Assembly: GCA_031296915.1 (NCBI GenBank)
Contig: JAVDPC010000011.1
Location: 62,001 to 126,000 of the forward strand
DNA: 64,000 nucleotides
Source of the DNA: Cerasicoccus frondis
GTDB taxonomy: Bacteria; Verrucomicrobiota; Verrucomicrobiia; Opitutales; Cerasicoccaceae
Direction: 5' to 3'
Part shown: in pieces, positions 47,401-56,648 of the stretch
Layout of the letters: the number at the start of each line of letters is the position of its first letter
How positions within the stretch are numbered: position 1 is the stretch's first letter
Translations under genes and position numbers: made by a program
The notes under the pieces: model-generated
What the model was told of the DNA's origin: nothing
The model's database searches: none
What the model saw: the letters and a program-made list of their open reading frames with translations, nothing else

Positions 47401-48701
47401 TCGATGCGCGCATCGACCTCGTCGTTGACGTAGTTCCAGCCAGATGCCGAGGTCTCGGCCGGGCCGAAATCGAAGTTCGCCGTGAACGCATTGGTGTTCG
47501 GCACGATGACCGTGACCGCGTCATAGCCGCCGCGATGTTCGCTATCGATTCCCATGCAATAAATTGTGTGCACGCCGACACTCAAGTTACTGACGTTGAT
47601 GCTGGCGCCCGTGCCGAGATCGCCATCCAGGCTGCTGCTCCAGTGCAGGTTGGCGCCGGCGATCGCATTACTGTCGGCATCGACTGATGATGCGCTAAAG
47701 GTAATGCTCTGCCCGTAGTCCGAGACCGTCACCGCCGCTGGATTGCTGATCGTCGTGACCGGCTTGACCTGAGCAAACAGCCAATCGAACATGCCTTGCG
47801 TGGCGTAGGCGCGGTCCCAGCTGTTGTGCGATGAACCGGTAAAAATCGTCATGCGCGGATTCCCATCAACGGTCGGCACGCGCCCACTTTCCCAAGTCCA
47901 TCCATTGGTAATGTCGAACGTGGCCACATACTCGGCGTCACCTTCGTTTCCGGGATATGCGCTGCGCACATCGGTCGGCGCGGTGTCAGCCAGGCTGCCA
48001 GCAATCCGGTTCACCGTGGAGCTTGCCGTGCCAATGCCCCCATAGCCGTCGCCGTAGGCCGTGGCGCACCAGTAAGGCGTTACCTTGGCGATCTTATCAG
48101 CGCCTGGTTGATCCAGCGCGCCAGCAAGAGCTGTCGTCAAAAAAGCGGAAACATCATAAGGCAACGGATCGTTCTCGATGAAGCCATGAATGCCATTGGA
48201 CCCCGCGCTCAAACCGGTCAGGTAAATGCGCCGTTGATCCACACGGTAGTGCTCTCGCGCAAAATCGAGAAACTCGCGAATGGCTGCCGGGCTCCAACCG
48301 TCGCCCGACGTTTGCGGCGACAACACCACGGTCTCGCCATCGGCAAAGTAATCATAGAGCGCATGGCTGGTCGTGTTGAGCACCTTGTTGAGTCCATGGT
48401 TCTGAATCTGAACCAATTCGGTCGATCCGTTGCCACCATTACCCGCTCCATGAAAGAAAATAAGGAGCGCATAATCCGTCGTGGGGTTATTAATATAGGC
48501 ATCGGGCAAAAACTCCCAGTAGCCATTGGGAGCACCATTGGTATTGATGTTAACCGGATTCCAGGTTTCGGCCTGAGCCATCGGCGTCAGGCAAGCCAGA
48601 GCGATCACAGCGCTGGCGATTCGTTTGTGTGCTGTCAAAGCAGCAGAGCGCGCAAGCATGGGTATGCCGCAACGCAAGGTGGGAATACTACGAGTTTTCA
48701 T
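44403..48701 (-). CDS. giant secreted esterase with repeated domains
   Basis: 1432 aa, signal peptide ending LACLTPMAQA. The N-terminal alpha/beta hydrolase has LIFFHGAGNGGNGSTELVQI and nucleophile region YLTGLSAGSNGIHGF near 173, followed by GSSHNSWD as probable His. Then an Ig-like part and a malectin-like segment (FDFGPAETSASGWNYVND). A cadherin/VCBS-like domain (NDTATTDEDVAVLVDVLAND) is followed by shared domain copy 1 (about 685-912), a second cadherin-like domain (VDEGQSVLIDALANDSDTDS), a LamG-like part and shared domain copy 2 (about 1203-1432). The two cadherin-plus-domain units look like an internal duplication. It precedes 42686-44413 in an operon. Confidence 0.85.
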   Translation of the reverse strand: MKTRSIPTLRCGIPMLARSAALTAHKRIASAVIALACLTPMAQAETWNPVNINTNGAPNGYWEFLPDAYINNPTTDYALLIFFHGAGNGGNGSTELVQIQNHGLNKVLNTTSHALYDYFADGETVVLSPQTSGDGWSPAAIREFLDFAREHYRVDQRRIYLTGLSAGSNGIHGFIENDPLPYDVSAFLTTALAGALDQPGADKIAKVTPYWCATAYGDGYGGIGTASSTVNRIAGSLADTAPTDVRSAYPGNEGDAEYVATFDITNGWTWESGRVPTVDGNPRMTIFTGSSHNSWDRAYATQGMFDWLFAQVKPVTTISNPAAVTVSDYGQSITFSASSVDADSNAIAGANLHWSSSLDGDLGTGASINVSNLSVGVHTIYCMGIDSEHRGGYDAVTVIVPNTNAFTANFDFGPAETSASGWNYVNDEVDARIDEVLDANENLSGLRFEIVTSFAGRASNGTDSTTLYPNNVQRDYFNTTSSNPQGQILISGLNPGQAYDFTFFASRNQGGSAVFLTRYTVGSSSATLSVRQNTDQTAVISDYVADSTGQALITVERDASMGSNVLGFLGAMVIETDGDSGGSTNVAPVASNDTATTDEDVAVLVDVLANDSDADSGPSALSIASVSQPTNGVAAIQNGEVLYTPNSGYFGSDSFSYMITDGEDTDSATVSVTINEVVTPPPSSGSLFSQDFSASTNVQDYVSTLPDATEFDDISAESGAGTWSISNGRLSITRSGSGSDAGFSRMGDSLLGNPDLVSLSMDVALSNMSQTWSELFLVEFGDWSGLLDYGSHGNSAYLFDRLEVKGNGTDVYKLVLNGESSGSIPADGAVRRVRWLINNSASSVNYTGYEQANPSTYSLAAGEADIWVDGVREIAGVAVGPGSGTVNIEDFRVRFSASTTFTFELDAMAISDTFNESSNTAPTAVADDVSVDEGQSVLIDALANDSDTDSGPSALSIVAVGAASHGVASIVSNEVQYVPDAGYYGSDSFSYTISDGADTAMATIQVTVNDTSTAANLTTAGLTGQGIGAGSGSSRILLGGSWEINGQGAGASGTADALYGELETIEGDFSAFVLLQDLANEGTAPLAGLMLRESTAADSVMVQFGMAANSSLSLASRATTGGGAVLETPTGAATLPDAWLMIERVSDVVSVAVSEDGVSFTVVDDVTITGLAQSLQVGLFAQSGDGVTSTRAVFSDYAIEAAYALFVQDFTSSSTVSNYVSSTPTANLFDDISAETGAGTWSIANDRLTITRLGTSDDAGFSRMGDSLIGNPDLINVTLDFAISSMEETWSELFLVELGDWSGLLDYGSNGNSSYLYERLEVKGDGDGYYKVVLNGSLAGSIAADGSVKSLSWLINNSTSSVNYTGLESASPGSYSLAAGQADVWLDGVRVLSGIAVGPGSGTVNIEDFRVRFSATPSFTFGLDRLLIENAF

Positions 48702-48755
48702 AGGATTGTGTAGATAGGCGAAATGAGATGGAAGCAGCTTTGTTAAAAGTGCGGC

Positions 48756-51700
48756 CTAAAACTGATCGCGGATCACCAGATTATCAAAGCGCGCCGTGAC
48801 CGCATTGACTGACGAAAAGCGCACGCGAAAATCGTCGATGGATGCGCCTGAGAAGCTCCCCTGCATCGCCCCAACAATCAGGCGCACGCCATTGACCCAG
48901 ATGTCGCACTGATCCGCGCCGAGCGCATAAGTTTGCGCATCCGGGCCGACATAGTTTTGGCTTTGCCCCGTGTGATTGATATACCAGTCAAACGCGCACC
49001 AGGTATCCAATGGCAGCAGCGCCGAAGTCTGCCCATCGATTTTGATTTTAAAGTTTTCGCCCGCGTGGCCTTTGACCTCCAAGCGCTGGTATAAATCCTG
49101 ATAAGAACCGCCACCATCGTAATCGCTGATGCCGCTCCAACTGCCGAGCTCGATCAGAAACAGTTCGTTCCAAACGACATCCACATCACTGATCTGCATA
49201 TCAAAAGCGATGTGTAGCTGGTCTGCGTTCCCCAGGAAATCATCCGTGCGCGTGAAGCCAGCATCGTTGTCACTGCCTGAGCTCGCATTGCGAACAATCT
49301 TTAACGCACCGGCATCTATGCTAAACACTCCGCCATTGATCTCCGTAGAGATATCGTGGAACTCACCTGACGCGGGCGACGATGCATTAAAGAAATCCGC
49401 AACGATGCTCGATGAATCGAAGTTTTGCTCAAACAAGGCGCTACTTTGCACATCCACGTCAAAGTCGATCGTGCTGATGTGGTAGCCATCGCTCACGACC
49501 AAACTGATCGTTGTCGTCCCGGCTCCTGTTGCTTGCACAAGCATGCTTCGCGCCAAGCCGGTTCCCGTAATGACTACGTCCTGCGGATGCACCACCGAAG
49601 GGTCACTCGACACGACCCAAATGGTCAGCTCCCCCGCATTGCTATCACTGTCGCTAAGCGCGAGAGCAATCGGTGATGACGACGCATTCGGTTCAAGTGA
49701 AATATTTCCCACGGGCTGCAGCTCGGGATGCGCCCCCAGAGAACCATAGCCGCTTTTCTCCCGAATGATGAGACCACTGATGTTCGGCCTCCCATCGGGA
49801 ACCGTCGTGTAAAATTCGAGGTCCAGTCGCCCAGTTGTATCGGTGATTAAATTCGGTAAGTAGCCGATCTCATCCGTATTGCCCAGTATGTTGATGCTGT
49901 CAGCGATATCGGACGTGAACTCGTGCAAAGTCGACGTTAACTCAACGCCTGAGCCTTCTTCATAGCCGGTGTATTCGACGTCATAATAACGCGTTGAGTC
50001 CATGCCATCAAAAACGAGCACACAGGGATTTTCATGCGGGTTGCGAATACGCAGCCCGACCTTAGTCACCTCAGCCGGGAAATCGCCGATCTGAATGCCT
50101 ACGGCGTTACTATGCGTCCGGTAGTGTTCGGAGTAGCCGCCGTTGATGTTGTCAATCAGCAGCGACCAACCTGCATTCGCGCCACTGCTGTCATAAAGTG
50201 TGGTGTTCGTTGGCCCCGTGTTGCGCAAGCCCTGGGTGTCATTCGCCAAGTCTGTCCAGTCTGGCAAGTTCGCCATAGAGTTGCGATGTAAGTTCAATTT
50301 CACCGTTTTCGTAACGGCATTGCCGGGAGCAGAAACCATCACGCGGCGATAAACAGGGTCCGTGACATTGCCCGCACTGTCTGCCTCCGTCAGCTTATAT
50401 TCGATGACGTACTCACCGGCAATAGAAGTGTCGACAGGCGCACCAACCCAAGAGATTTGCAAGGAGTCGGTCATGTCGCCATCGACATTATCACTCGCCG
50501 AGCAACCGGGATCGACGAAGGTTTCACCCATGAGGATACTCATATCGCCACCCACGAGATTGAGGACTGGCGGCTCGTAGTCGGCGGTATTTTGATTCGG
50601 CTGATTGTAGGTCAGCCCCATGCCACGATAGTTGTAAAACGTGTCTGCCTGAAGTCGCAGGTCGAGGGGCGGCATATTGCGCCCATTCCAAGTCATTTGC
50701 TGCCAGTAAGCCGGCGATGTATTCGGGTCGAAGTCACCAGCATGCGCTTGAATGCATTGAAAGAATTTCGTTTCACCACTGGCATCAAAATATTGGACAA
50801 CGTTGCCCACTTCATATGGCACATACACGCCCAACATCTCCGAGGTTTCATAGACTGGCGTCCAGCGCGTGATCGAGGCCCAGTCGGTTTCAGTCGGAAA
50901 ACCGGAATCCTCAAACACCAGCAGCGCAGGCAAGCCAAAGCCATCTCCACTGGACGTGATCAGCGAATCATCGCCGCTTCCCATTTCGTAAATAAACGCA
51001 TCATGATGAAACTGATTGCCGCTAAACAGTATCGGCCCTTCGTGGTTTGAAATCAGAAAATGAGCCCCCGGTTGATCCATGCCCGGTTCGCTGTCCATCG
51101 TATGCGGGTAAGTGAAAAAACCAAAAACATTGTTGGTAATTTCGTAATCCGTCAGGCCACTGCTGTGATCTATAAATCCAGGGCGCAGCTTACCCATGCC
51201 AATGTAATTGTTGTCAATAATTAGCTTCTTCGATGGATCGGGCATTGCGCGGCCTGCCTCGATTTCCCGCCAGCGAATGGCCTCCATGTGATGCTTGCCA
51301 CCAACCATAACGTTGTCGCGCACCGTGACACCGCCTTCGACATGGGACAGCTGATGCGCTCCGTTTTGAAACACGTGGAAAGGCGCACGGTAAGTCGTGG
51401 CAGTGCCCACGATGACATTGTTTTCAATGATCGATCCGGCCGACAGGTTATCCGTTTGAATTGCTTCCGTTCCGGTGAAAACAATGACGTTGTTGCGCAT
51501 CGTCAGCTCCACTAAATCCTGGCCCATTGCCGTCGTGCTATAGCCAATGTAAAAGCCCTCGCCATTCACGAAGCCAGCGAAGTTATCTTGCACGTTCACT
51601 TTAACGCGCTCTGGATTCGTTGGGTTGTCCGACTTCAAATTAAAACCAGCAAACCCGCCTCCCCAGGCAGCCACGTAATCGACCTTACAGGTTTCAAAAC

Positions 51701-52283
51701 CTTTGGCGCGCACGCAGTTTGGATTCGTAAAACCATACAGCATACCGGACCATCGCTGGTTGCCCCAGAGTCCGTATTTCTCGTAGTAATCTCCCGTATC
51801 GAAATCCTGTCCACCATTGTGGCCGAGGAAATTCGGATCACCGGTTTGCGCAACCGGATCGTATTTCCCCGTCAGGTGCACATGCGTAAAATCAACAAGC
51901 TCCAGGCTTCGGTATTGCGAGTTAACCTGAACATCACCCCAACTAACCTGCCCACCCCAATTAGTGATCACCGTGGGTTGGGCCTCGGTGTTTTGGCAGA
52001 ATGAGCCATTGATAAAAATGCGGCCGTAATTACCAGCGCGAATGAGAATCTTGGCCCCGACATCCAGAACCAGCCCGTCTTTCTCGGTCAGGTAGAAACT
52101 GTTGTTTGCGGCATCGGGGATAAAGGCCAGAAAATCGCCTTCATTCACTTGCGGCCAGTAAGCGGCGTCAGTCGCCGTAGCAAGCCGGTTGATTGTCATG
52201 TCTGGCTGAGCAATCAGATTCAGTGCGGCAAAGCACAGAAGCAGTATATAAATCGAGCCATGGCGCGGGATAGGGTAAATCAT
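48756..52283 (-). CDS. secreted beta-helix (polysaccharide lyase-like) protein
   Basis: 1175 aa from the ATG at 52283 (signal helix IYILLLCFAALNLIAQ); a longer frame to 52337 is less likely. Residues about 60-450 look like a right-handed beta-helix: DVGAKILIRAGNYGRIFING, NNVIVFTGTEAIQTDNLSAG, NVMVGGKHHMEA, NYIGMGKLRPG, a pattern shared with PL6-type lyases and with glycan-binding helices. A carbohydrate-binding segment (FQCIQAHAGDFDPNTSPAYW) comes next. An HYR/DUF5011-like Ig domain (DPGCSASDNVDGDMTDSLQI) follows, then a beta region and the shared domain (about 947-1175). Catalytic residues cannot be assigned by eye. It lies 54 nt upstream of the giant esterase gene and is probably the first gene of a three-gene operon. 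Confidence 0.8.
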   Translation of the reverse strand: MIYPIPRHGSIYILLLCFAALNLIAQPDMTINRLATATDAAYWPQVNEGDFLAFIPDAANNSFYLTEKDGLVLDVGAKILIRAGNYGRIFINGSFCQNTEAQPTVITNWGGQVSWGDVQVNSQYRSLELVDFTHVHLTGKYDPVAQTGDPNFLGHNGGQDFDTGDYYEKYGLWGNQRWSGMLYGFTNPNCVRAKGFETCKVDYVAAWGGGFAGFNLKSDNPTNPERVKVNVQDNFAGFVNGEGFYIGYSTTAMGQDLVELTMRNNVIVFTGTEAIQTDNLSAGSIIENNVIVGTATTYRAPFHVFQNGAHQLSHVEGGVTVRDNVMVGGKHHMEAIRWREIEAGRAMPDPSKKLIIDNNYIGMGKLRPGFIDHSSGLTDYEITNNVFGFFTYPHTMDSEPGMDQPGAHFLISNHEGPILFSGNQFHHDAFIYEMGSGDDSLITSSGDGFGLPALLVFEDSGFPTETDWASITRWTPVYETSEMLGVYVPYEVGNVVQYFDASGETKFFQCIQAHAGDFDPNTSPAYWQQMTWNGRNMPPLDLRLQADTFYNYRGMGLTYNQPNQNTADYEPPVLNLVGGDMSILMGETFVDPGCSASDNVDGDMTDSLQISWVGAPVDTSIAGEYVIEYKLTEADSAGNVTDPVYRRVMVSAPGNAVTKTVKLNLHRNSMANLPDWTDLANDTQGLRNTGPTNTTLYDSSGANAGWSLLIDNINGGYSEHYRTHSNAVGIQIGDFPAEVTKVGLRIRNPHENPCVLVFDGMDSTRYYDVEYTGYEEGSGVELTSTLHEFTSDIADSINILGNTDEIGYLPNLITDTTGRLDLEFYTTVPDGRPNISGLIIREKSGYGSLGAHPELQPVGNISLEPNASSSPIALALSDSDSNAGELTIWVVSSDPSVVHPQDVVITGTGLARSMLVQATGAGTTTISLVVSDGYHISTIDFDVDVQSSALFEQNFDSSSIVADFFNASSPASGEFHDISTEINGGVFSIDAGALKIVRNASSGSDNDAGFTRTDDFLGNADQLHIAFDMQISDVDVVWNELFLIELGSWSGISDYDGGGSYQDLYQRLEVKGHAGENFKIKIDGQTSALLPLDTWCAFDWYINHTGQSQNYVGPDAQTYALGADQCDIWVNGVRLIVGAMQGSFSGASIDDFRVRFSSVNAVTARFDNLVIRDQF

Positions 52284-52384
52284 ACGAGATAGGGGGATGA
52301 TGTTTAGCAACAGACGTTCGCTTCCAATCTGATGCAAGCAGGGGTTTGGGCTGAAGTGTTTAAGGGGTTACCACATCCAATATC

Positions 52385-52396
52385 TATTACGTAATA
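52385..52396. promoter_or_regulatory. operator-like palindrome TATTACGTAATA
   Basis: Perfect 12-bp inverted repeat with central CG, upstream of the lyase-esterase operon. Confidence 0.55.
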
Positions 52397-52888
52397 TCTT
52401 CGAGCTGTATATGTCAACCGCAAAGCCCCCGTTCACAACACCAGCGACAAACATCCCCTTATGGCTAATCAACAATTACTTATGAACAATCATTGAACCC
52501 TGACACGATCACCACACGAAAATATTTTTCAAAAATATAAACTAAACGAGCTTCATCACCTCAAACACCTACTACGTTCAACTAAAATCCGTACAAAGCA
52601 CCACGACTTTCACCGAGGCCAGCCCTAGCCAAAGGCCAATTAGCACCTCCCAATAAAAGACTTACACGCTCCAACAACTCGTAAACGAGCATCAATCAAT
52701 CGCCCAAGCCGCCAATATCAATGCAGCCAAGGCCTCACTCACATAACCTTGATCGATAAGCGGGCGCAAACTGCCTGCATTTTCCACTGGAAACAGCTCC
52801 GCCCCCGCTCCCTCACGCCCTAATCATCAACAATTTAAAAATCAGAAAAGCGATAATTCACCTAAAACTGCCAAATCGGGCTTAACTC

Positions 52889-52914
52889 TTGACAATGCAA
52901 CTATTACGTATAAG
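52889..52914 (+). promoter_or_regulatory. promoter with overlapping operator-like site
   Basis: TTGACA (52889-52894) is followed by ACTATTACGTATAAG. The -10 is either TATAAG (52909-52914, 14-nt spacer) or TAAGTT one turn on (16-nt spacer). The TATTACGTATAA site sits between the two elements, a place where a bound repressor would block RNA polymerase. Confidence 0.4.
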
Positions 52915-53003
52915 TTCCAAATCCATAACCCCCACACAGCGCCACTTCAACTCTGGTTGGAGAGAGCATATACCCGGCGCCGTAAACAACATCTCGCCCG
53001 CCA

Positions 53004-56000
53004 ATGCCCCAACACCACAAGCCATCCCGCCCCTCCAAGGGATTTGCCCTCATTGTTGCCCTGACGCTGATGGCTTTCATGGTCATTCTTTTGCTGAGTC
53101 TATCGACGCTTGTTCAAACAAACATCGCCTCCTCCGCCCATCTAAACAATTTACAAGCCGCCAAGCAAAACGCGATCTTCGGTCTGTATGTCGGCCTGGG
53201 CAACCTGCAACAATCAATGGGGCCGGACCAGCGCGTATCAGCGCCGGCAAATTTAGCAGGCGCGCCTGATGATTTGAAAAACTACATTGGCGTTTGGGAT
53301 GTGACAAACCCGGACAATGCCCCCACTTGGCTCATTTCCGGCCAGTCCAATCCAAACTCCGGCAGCTACTTCGACCCCACATCCGCCACCCCGACCTGGA
53401 ACGCCAACGGCGACTCCACCTCAGACGACTACATCGTAATGGTTGGGCCCAACTCAGTAGGCGATGGGACGCCAGCTTCTCTTCGAGACACTGACAATAA
53501 CAACATCCCCGATGACATCGTCACTGCCCCCAAGGAATTCATCGAAAACAGCGGCGCCTTCGCATACTGGATCGGCGATGAAAATCAGAAAGCCCGCATC
53601 AACCTGGTGAAATCCGAGCCTGGCTTTTCCAGCACAAATGATAAAGCCAAGGCGCGCATGCTCTTCAGCAGTCCAGTCGGCTCGCCCTACAGCCAGCTCA
53701 GTGATTTTGCTCAAGTAGATACAGACAATGCTCAGCTCGCCTCTGACATCGCCCGCAGCTATGACTTCTCTGACCTGACGCTTTCCACGAGTGTATCACA
53801 AGGCGCCCTCGGCAAGTATTTTCACTCCCTCAGCTTCTACTCTAACGGCATTCCAGTTGATGTAAAAAACGGCGGACTGAAGCTGGATCTGTCACTTGCC
53901 TTCGAGATGGACGACACCGATTTTTACAAATCCGAATTCGCGAGTGGAAACACCAACGCTTACAGCAACCTCGTCAACGGCTCGGCAGTCAAAGTCAGCT
54001 TCCTATTTGAAGAACCTGTCGACAGCAGTAGCGGTGAACCCTTCTTCGGCCCGACTTGGGATGTGCTGCGCAACCATTACCTACTCTATAAACAAATCCG
54101 CAACAACAACACGACGCCAACTCTCAGCGGCGCTCCCTACTACCCAAACACATTTGAACAAGAATGGCGCCCCGGCAATAAGCCTTCAACTTATTCCTAT
54201 GCTTTCCTCATGAATAAAGGCGCAGCGACTGATGGCGATGGCGATCACCTGACCAAAAAAATTGTGAATGATAGCGAAGTCGTCTTTCCAACCCAAGAAC
54301 AGCTGATGCCGGTAATCCAGCGAGTGCATTTCTATATATCCCTGCAGAACATTGGCGGAAATTTAAACATTGTGTTGATCCCACACGTCGTCCTGTGGAA
54401 CCCCTACAATGTCACCCTTGAAGTCGACGCAGTGCGCGTCATCGTATACAGTCAGGACATTCAAATCAACGTCGCTGTCTACGATGGCGGCACGGATGAG
54501 ATAAAGACATATGACGATGGTGGCGTTATTCATGAATGCAAAGGCAACGGCACCCTGAAGAATTACTTCGTCAACAACCAATCTTCCAGTAACCGTGATA
54601 AATTCTTTCTGCTAGTTAAAAATGGTCCAAGCTCGGATTTCCAAACCCCGCTTTCCTTTGAACCTGGCGAAGTAAAAATATTCTCTGCCGCCAATTCTTC
54701 CCCGCAGCTGCTTTACAATCATGTTCTACTGATGAACGAGGGATTCAACTTCACCGGTGGTTTTCGCATGGAAGATTTCCCCAGCAGCACCTATAGCAGT
54801 GACATTCGATCCTTCGGCAACGGTGAAGACGCTGTTGACATGATCAACAAACTACCAGTTACCGACGCTGATATAGTCATCGCTGGTATCCGCACAGACA
54901 TCGACGGAGGCCCAGCCTATCGCCTGATCGGCACCTACGTGCCGCGCACGGAGTTTCCTGACACGGTAACCAGTATATCCAACAACCGTGAGGATAAGGA
55001 ACCACTCATCGCCTATCGACACTATACCATGCAGGAAGAATCTTTGCTAGACTACGCCATCAGCGCCAATAGTGACCTGAATGTGCAATTCTCTCCCGGC
55101 GAGAATCCATCAGGCTTACAGCTTTCGGGTGGATCGTTTAGCTCTCCTGTGGGGCTCTTCGTTTTCGACTCCTATCAGAAGCCCATAGGCGACCCCTATA
55201 GACCCTTGTCGGTTGGCGGTTGGACGAACCCGCGCTACTATGTTGAAAAATTGAGCTGGGGGAATGAACATGTAATTGATCGATCATCCACTGGTGGAAT
55301 GAACACCCGGATAATCGCGCCTGCCACCGAAGAAGCTATGCCGCAGACAGATACCCTGACCAATGCCTATTGGGGCTCCACCAATGAGACGGCTAATGGA
55401 CTGACACACGTCAGCATGTTTGACATTCCCACCACTCCGCCCCTCTCCTTAGTCGACTTCCGCCACGCGGACATCCTTCCCTACTACCGAACGCCGGCGC
55501 ACGCGATTGGCAATTCGCGCGCCCATCCACTCGTTTCCCGAAACTTGCGCGCAGAAAAACTCGATGGCGCAGTGTTCACCACTCCCGACCTCTCTCTACT
55601 CGCAAACGAAGCCCTCTTTGACCGCTACTTCCTTTCGGGCATCACTCCCGAAATCGACTACACGGCCAATGACTATACGGAAACGCGCTCAGTCGCCAAA
55701 GTGCTCAGTGACTACGCGAACAACAGCGACTCACAATTCTCCGCGAACCCTCGGATCACTTACACGGAAGATAGCCCAAGCGCTTCACTGGAGGATGCGC
55801 TGCTCTTAGACCCGTCAACACTTGCCCCCGACGCGTATCAGAAGTCAGCCGCCTACACACAGATCATTGGCTCGTTCAACGTGAATTCCACGGATCCACA
55901 AGCATGGGAAGCCCTGCTAGCAACGATCAAGCAAGAGCAAATGACCACCACGAATCCTGACGGCTCGCTCAGCTTGAAATACGCTGCGAACACCAGCGAT

Positions 56001-56648
56001 GATCGATTCGATAATTTCCTGATCGGACGGCTCAACACCCCAAGTGACACCTCACTGGGCTGGCGCGGTTGGAATCAGCTCAGCTCTGCTGAAATTGCTG
56101 AACTGGCCGACCAAATCGTCATCCAAGTCAAAGCCCGCGGTCCGTTCCTATCAATGAGCGACTTCGTGAACCGCGCCCTCAAAGACGACGAAACCGGGCT
56201 ATCCGGCGCACTGCAAGCCGCGATCGACAACACCGAAGTGAGCGGAGTAGGACTCAACGACGACGTGTTGACCGCTGTTCTCTCTCAGCCCGAAGACAGT
56301 TCCAATGGATCAGGCCGCAAGTTCGCAAATTCGGATAACTCCTACCAGGAAACGGGAGACGGAGCAAACGACTTCTTAACGCAAGCAGATCTACTGGCGC
56401 CCCTTGCTTCACTATTAACCGTTCGCTCAGACACGTTCCGCATTCGTGCTTATGGAGAGTGCCTCAATCCACTCACTGGCGTTGTCGAAGCGCGCGCATG
56501 GTGCGAAGCCATTGTTCAGCGCGAGCCTGAGTATGTTTACCCCTCAGTTGACCAGCTTGCTTGGGACGCCCCTCTCGGCGACAACATCCAGTTTGGCCGC
56601 AGGTTCGTCGTAAAATCTTTCCGTTGGCTTGATGAAAATGAAATTTAA
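53004..56648 (+). CDS. Verru_Chthon cassette protein A-like giant prepilin-like protein (copy 2)
   Basis: 1214 aa. The basic leader MPQHHKPSRPSKGFALIVAL is followed by TLMAFMVILLLSLSTLVQTN as the membrane helix, then KQNAIFGLYVGLGNLQQSMG and GPDQRVSAP. It shares with copy 1 FAYWIGDENQKARIN, VVLWNPYNVTLE, SAEIAELADQIVIQVKARGP, FLTQADLLAPLASLLTVRSD, FRIRAYGE, CEAIVQREPEYV and FGRRFVVKSFRWLDENE. Predicted to be inner-membrane anchored with a large periplasmic part, like a GspK-type minor pseudopilin. The partner gene overlaps its 3' end by 17 nt. It is preceded by an operator-like palindrome. Confidence 0.85.
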   Translation: MPQHHKPSRPSKGFALIVALTLMAFMVILLLSLSTLVQTNIASSAHLNNLQAAKQNAIFGLYVGLGNLQQSMGPDQRVSAPANLAGAPDDLKNYIGVWDVTNPDNAPTWLISGQSNPNSGSYFDPTSATPTWNANGDSTSDDYIVMVGPNSVGDGTPASLRDTDNNNIPDDIVTAPKEFIENSGAFAYWIGDENQKARINLVKSEPGFSSTNDKAKARMLFSSPVGSPYSQLSDFAQVDTDNAQLASDIARSYDFSDLTLSTSVSQGALGKYFHSLSFYSNGIPVDVKNGGLKLDLSLAFEMDDTDFYKSEFASGNTNAYSNLVNGSAVKVSFLFEEPVDSSSGEPFFGPTWDVLRNHYLLYKQIRNNNTTPTLSGAPYYPNTFEQEWRPGNKPSTYSYAFLMNKGAATDGDGDHLTKKIVNDSEVVFPTQEQLMPVIQRVHFYISLQNIGGNLNIVLIPHVVLWNPYNVTLEVDAVRVIVYSQDIQINVAVYDGGTDEIKTYDDGGVIHECKGNGTLKNYFVNNQSSSNRDKFFLLVKNGPSSDFQTPLSFEPGEVKIFSAANSSPQLLYNHVLLMNEGFNFTGGFRMEDFPSSTYSSDIRSFGNGEDAVDMINKLPVTDADIVIAGIRTDIDGGPAYRLIGTYVPRTEFPDTVTSISNNREDKEPLIAYRHYTMQEESLLDYAISANSDLNVQFSPGENPSGLQLSGGSFSSPVGLFVFDSYQKPIGDPYRPLSVGGWTNPRYYVEKLSWGNEHVIDRSSTGGMNTRIIAPATEEAMPQTDTLTNAYWGSTNETANGLTHVSMFDIPTTPPLSLVDFRHADILPYYRTPAHAIGNSRAHPLVSRNLRAEKLDGAVFTTPDLSLLANEALFDRYFLSGITPEIDYTANDYTETRSVAKVLSDYANNSDSQFSANPRITYTEDSPSASLEDALLLDPSTLAPDAYQKSAAYTQIIGSFNVNSTDPQAWEALLATIKQEQMTTTNPDGSLSLKYAANTSDDRFDNFLIGRLNTPSDTSLGWRGWNQLSSAEIAELADQIVIQVKARGPFLSMSDFVNRALKDDETGLSGALQAAIDNTEVSGVGLNDDVLTAVLSQPEDSSNGSGRKFANSDNSYQETGDGANDFLTQADLLAPLASLLTVRSDTFRIRAYGECLNPLTGVVEARAWCEAIVQREPEYVYPSVDQLAWDAPLGDNIQFGRRFVVKSFRWLDENEI

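Larger units (their letters stand above)
52284..53003. promoter_or_regulatory. divergent control region of the beta-helix and Verru_Chthon A-like genes
   Basis: 720 nt, AT-rich. It contains the perfect 12-bp palindrome TATTACGTAATA (52385-52396), about 100 nt upstream of the beta-helix gene, and TATTACGTATAA (52902-52913) about 90 nt upstream of the other gene. The latter follows TTGACA (52889-52894), so it may cover a promoter. No small gene or RNA is supported in the remainder. Confidence 0.55.
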
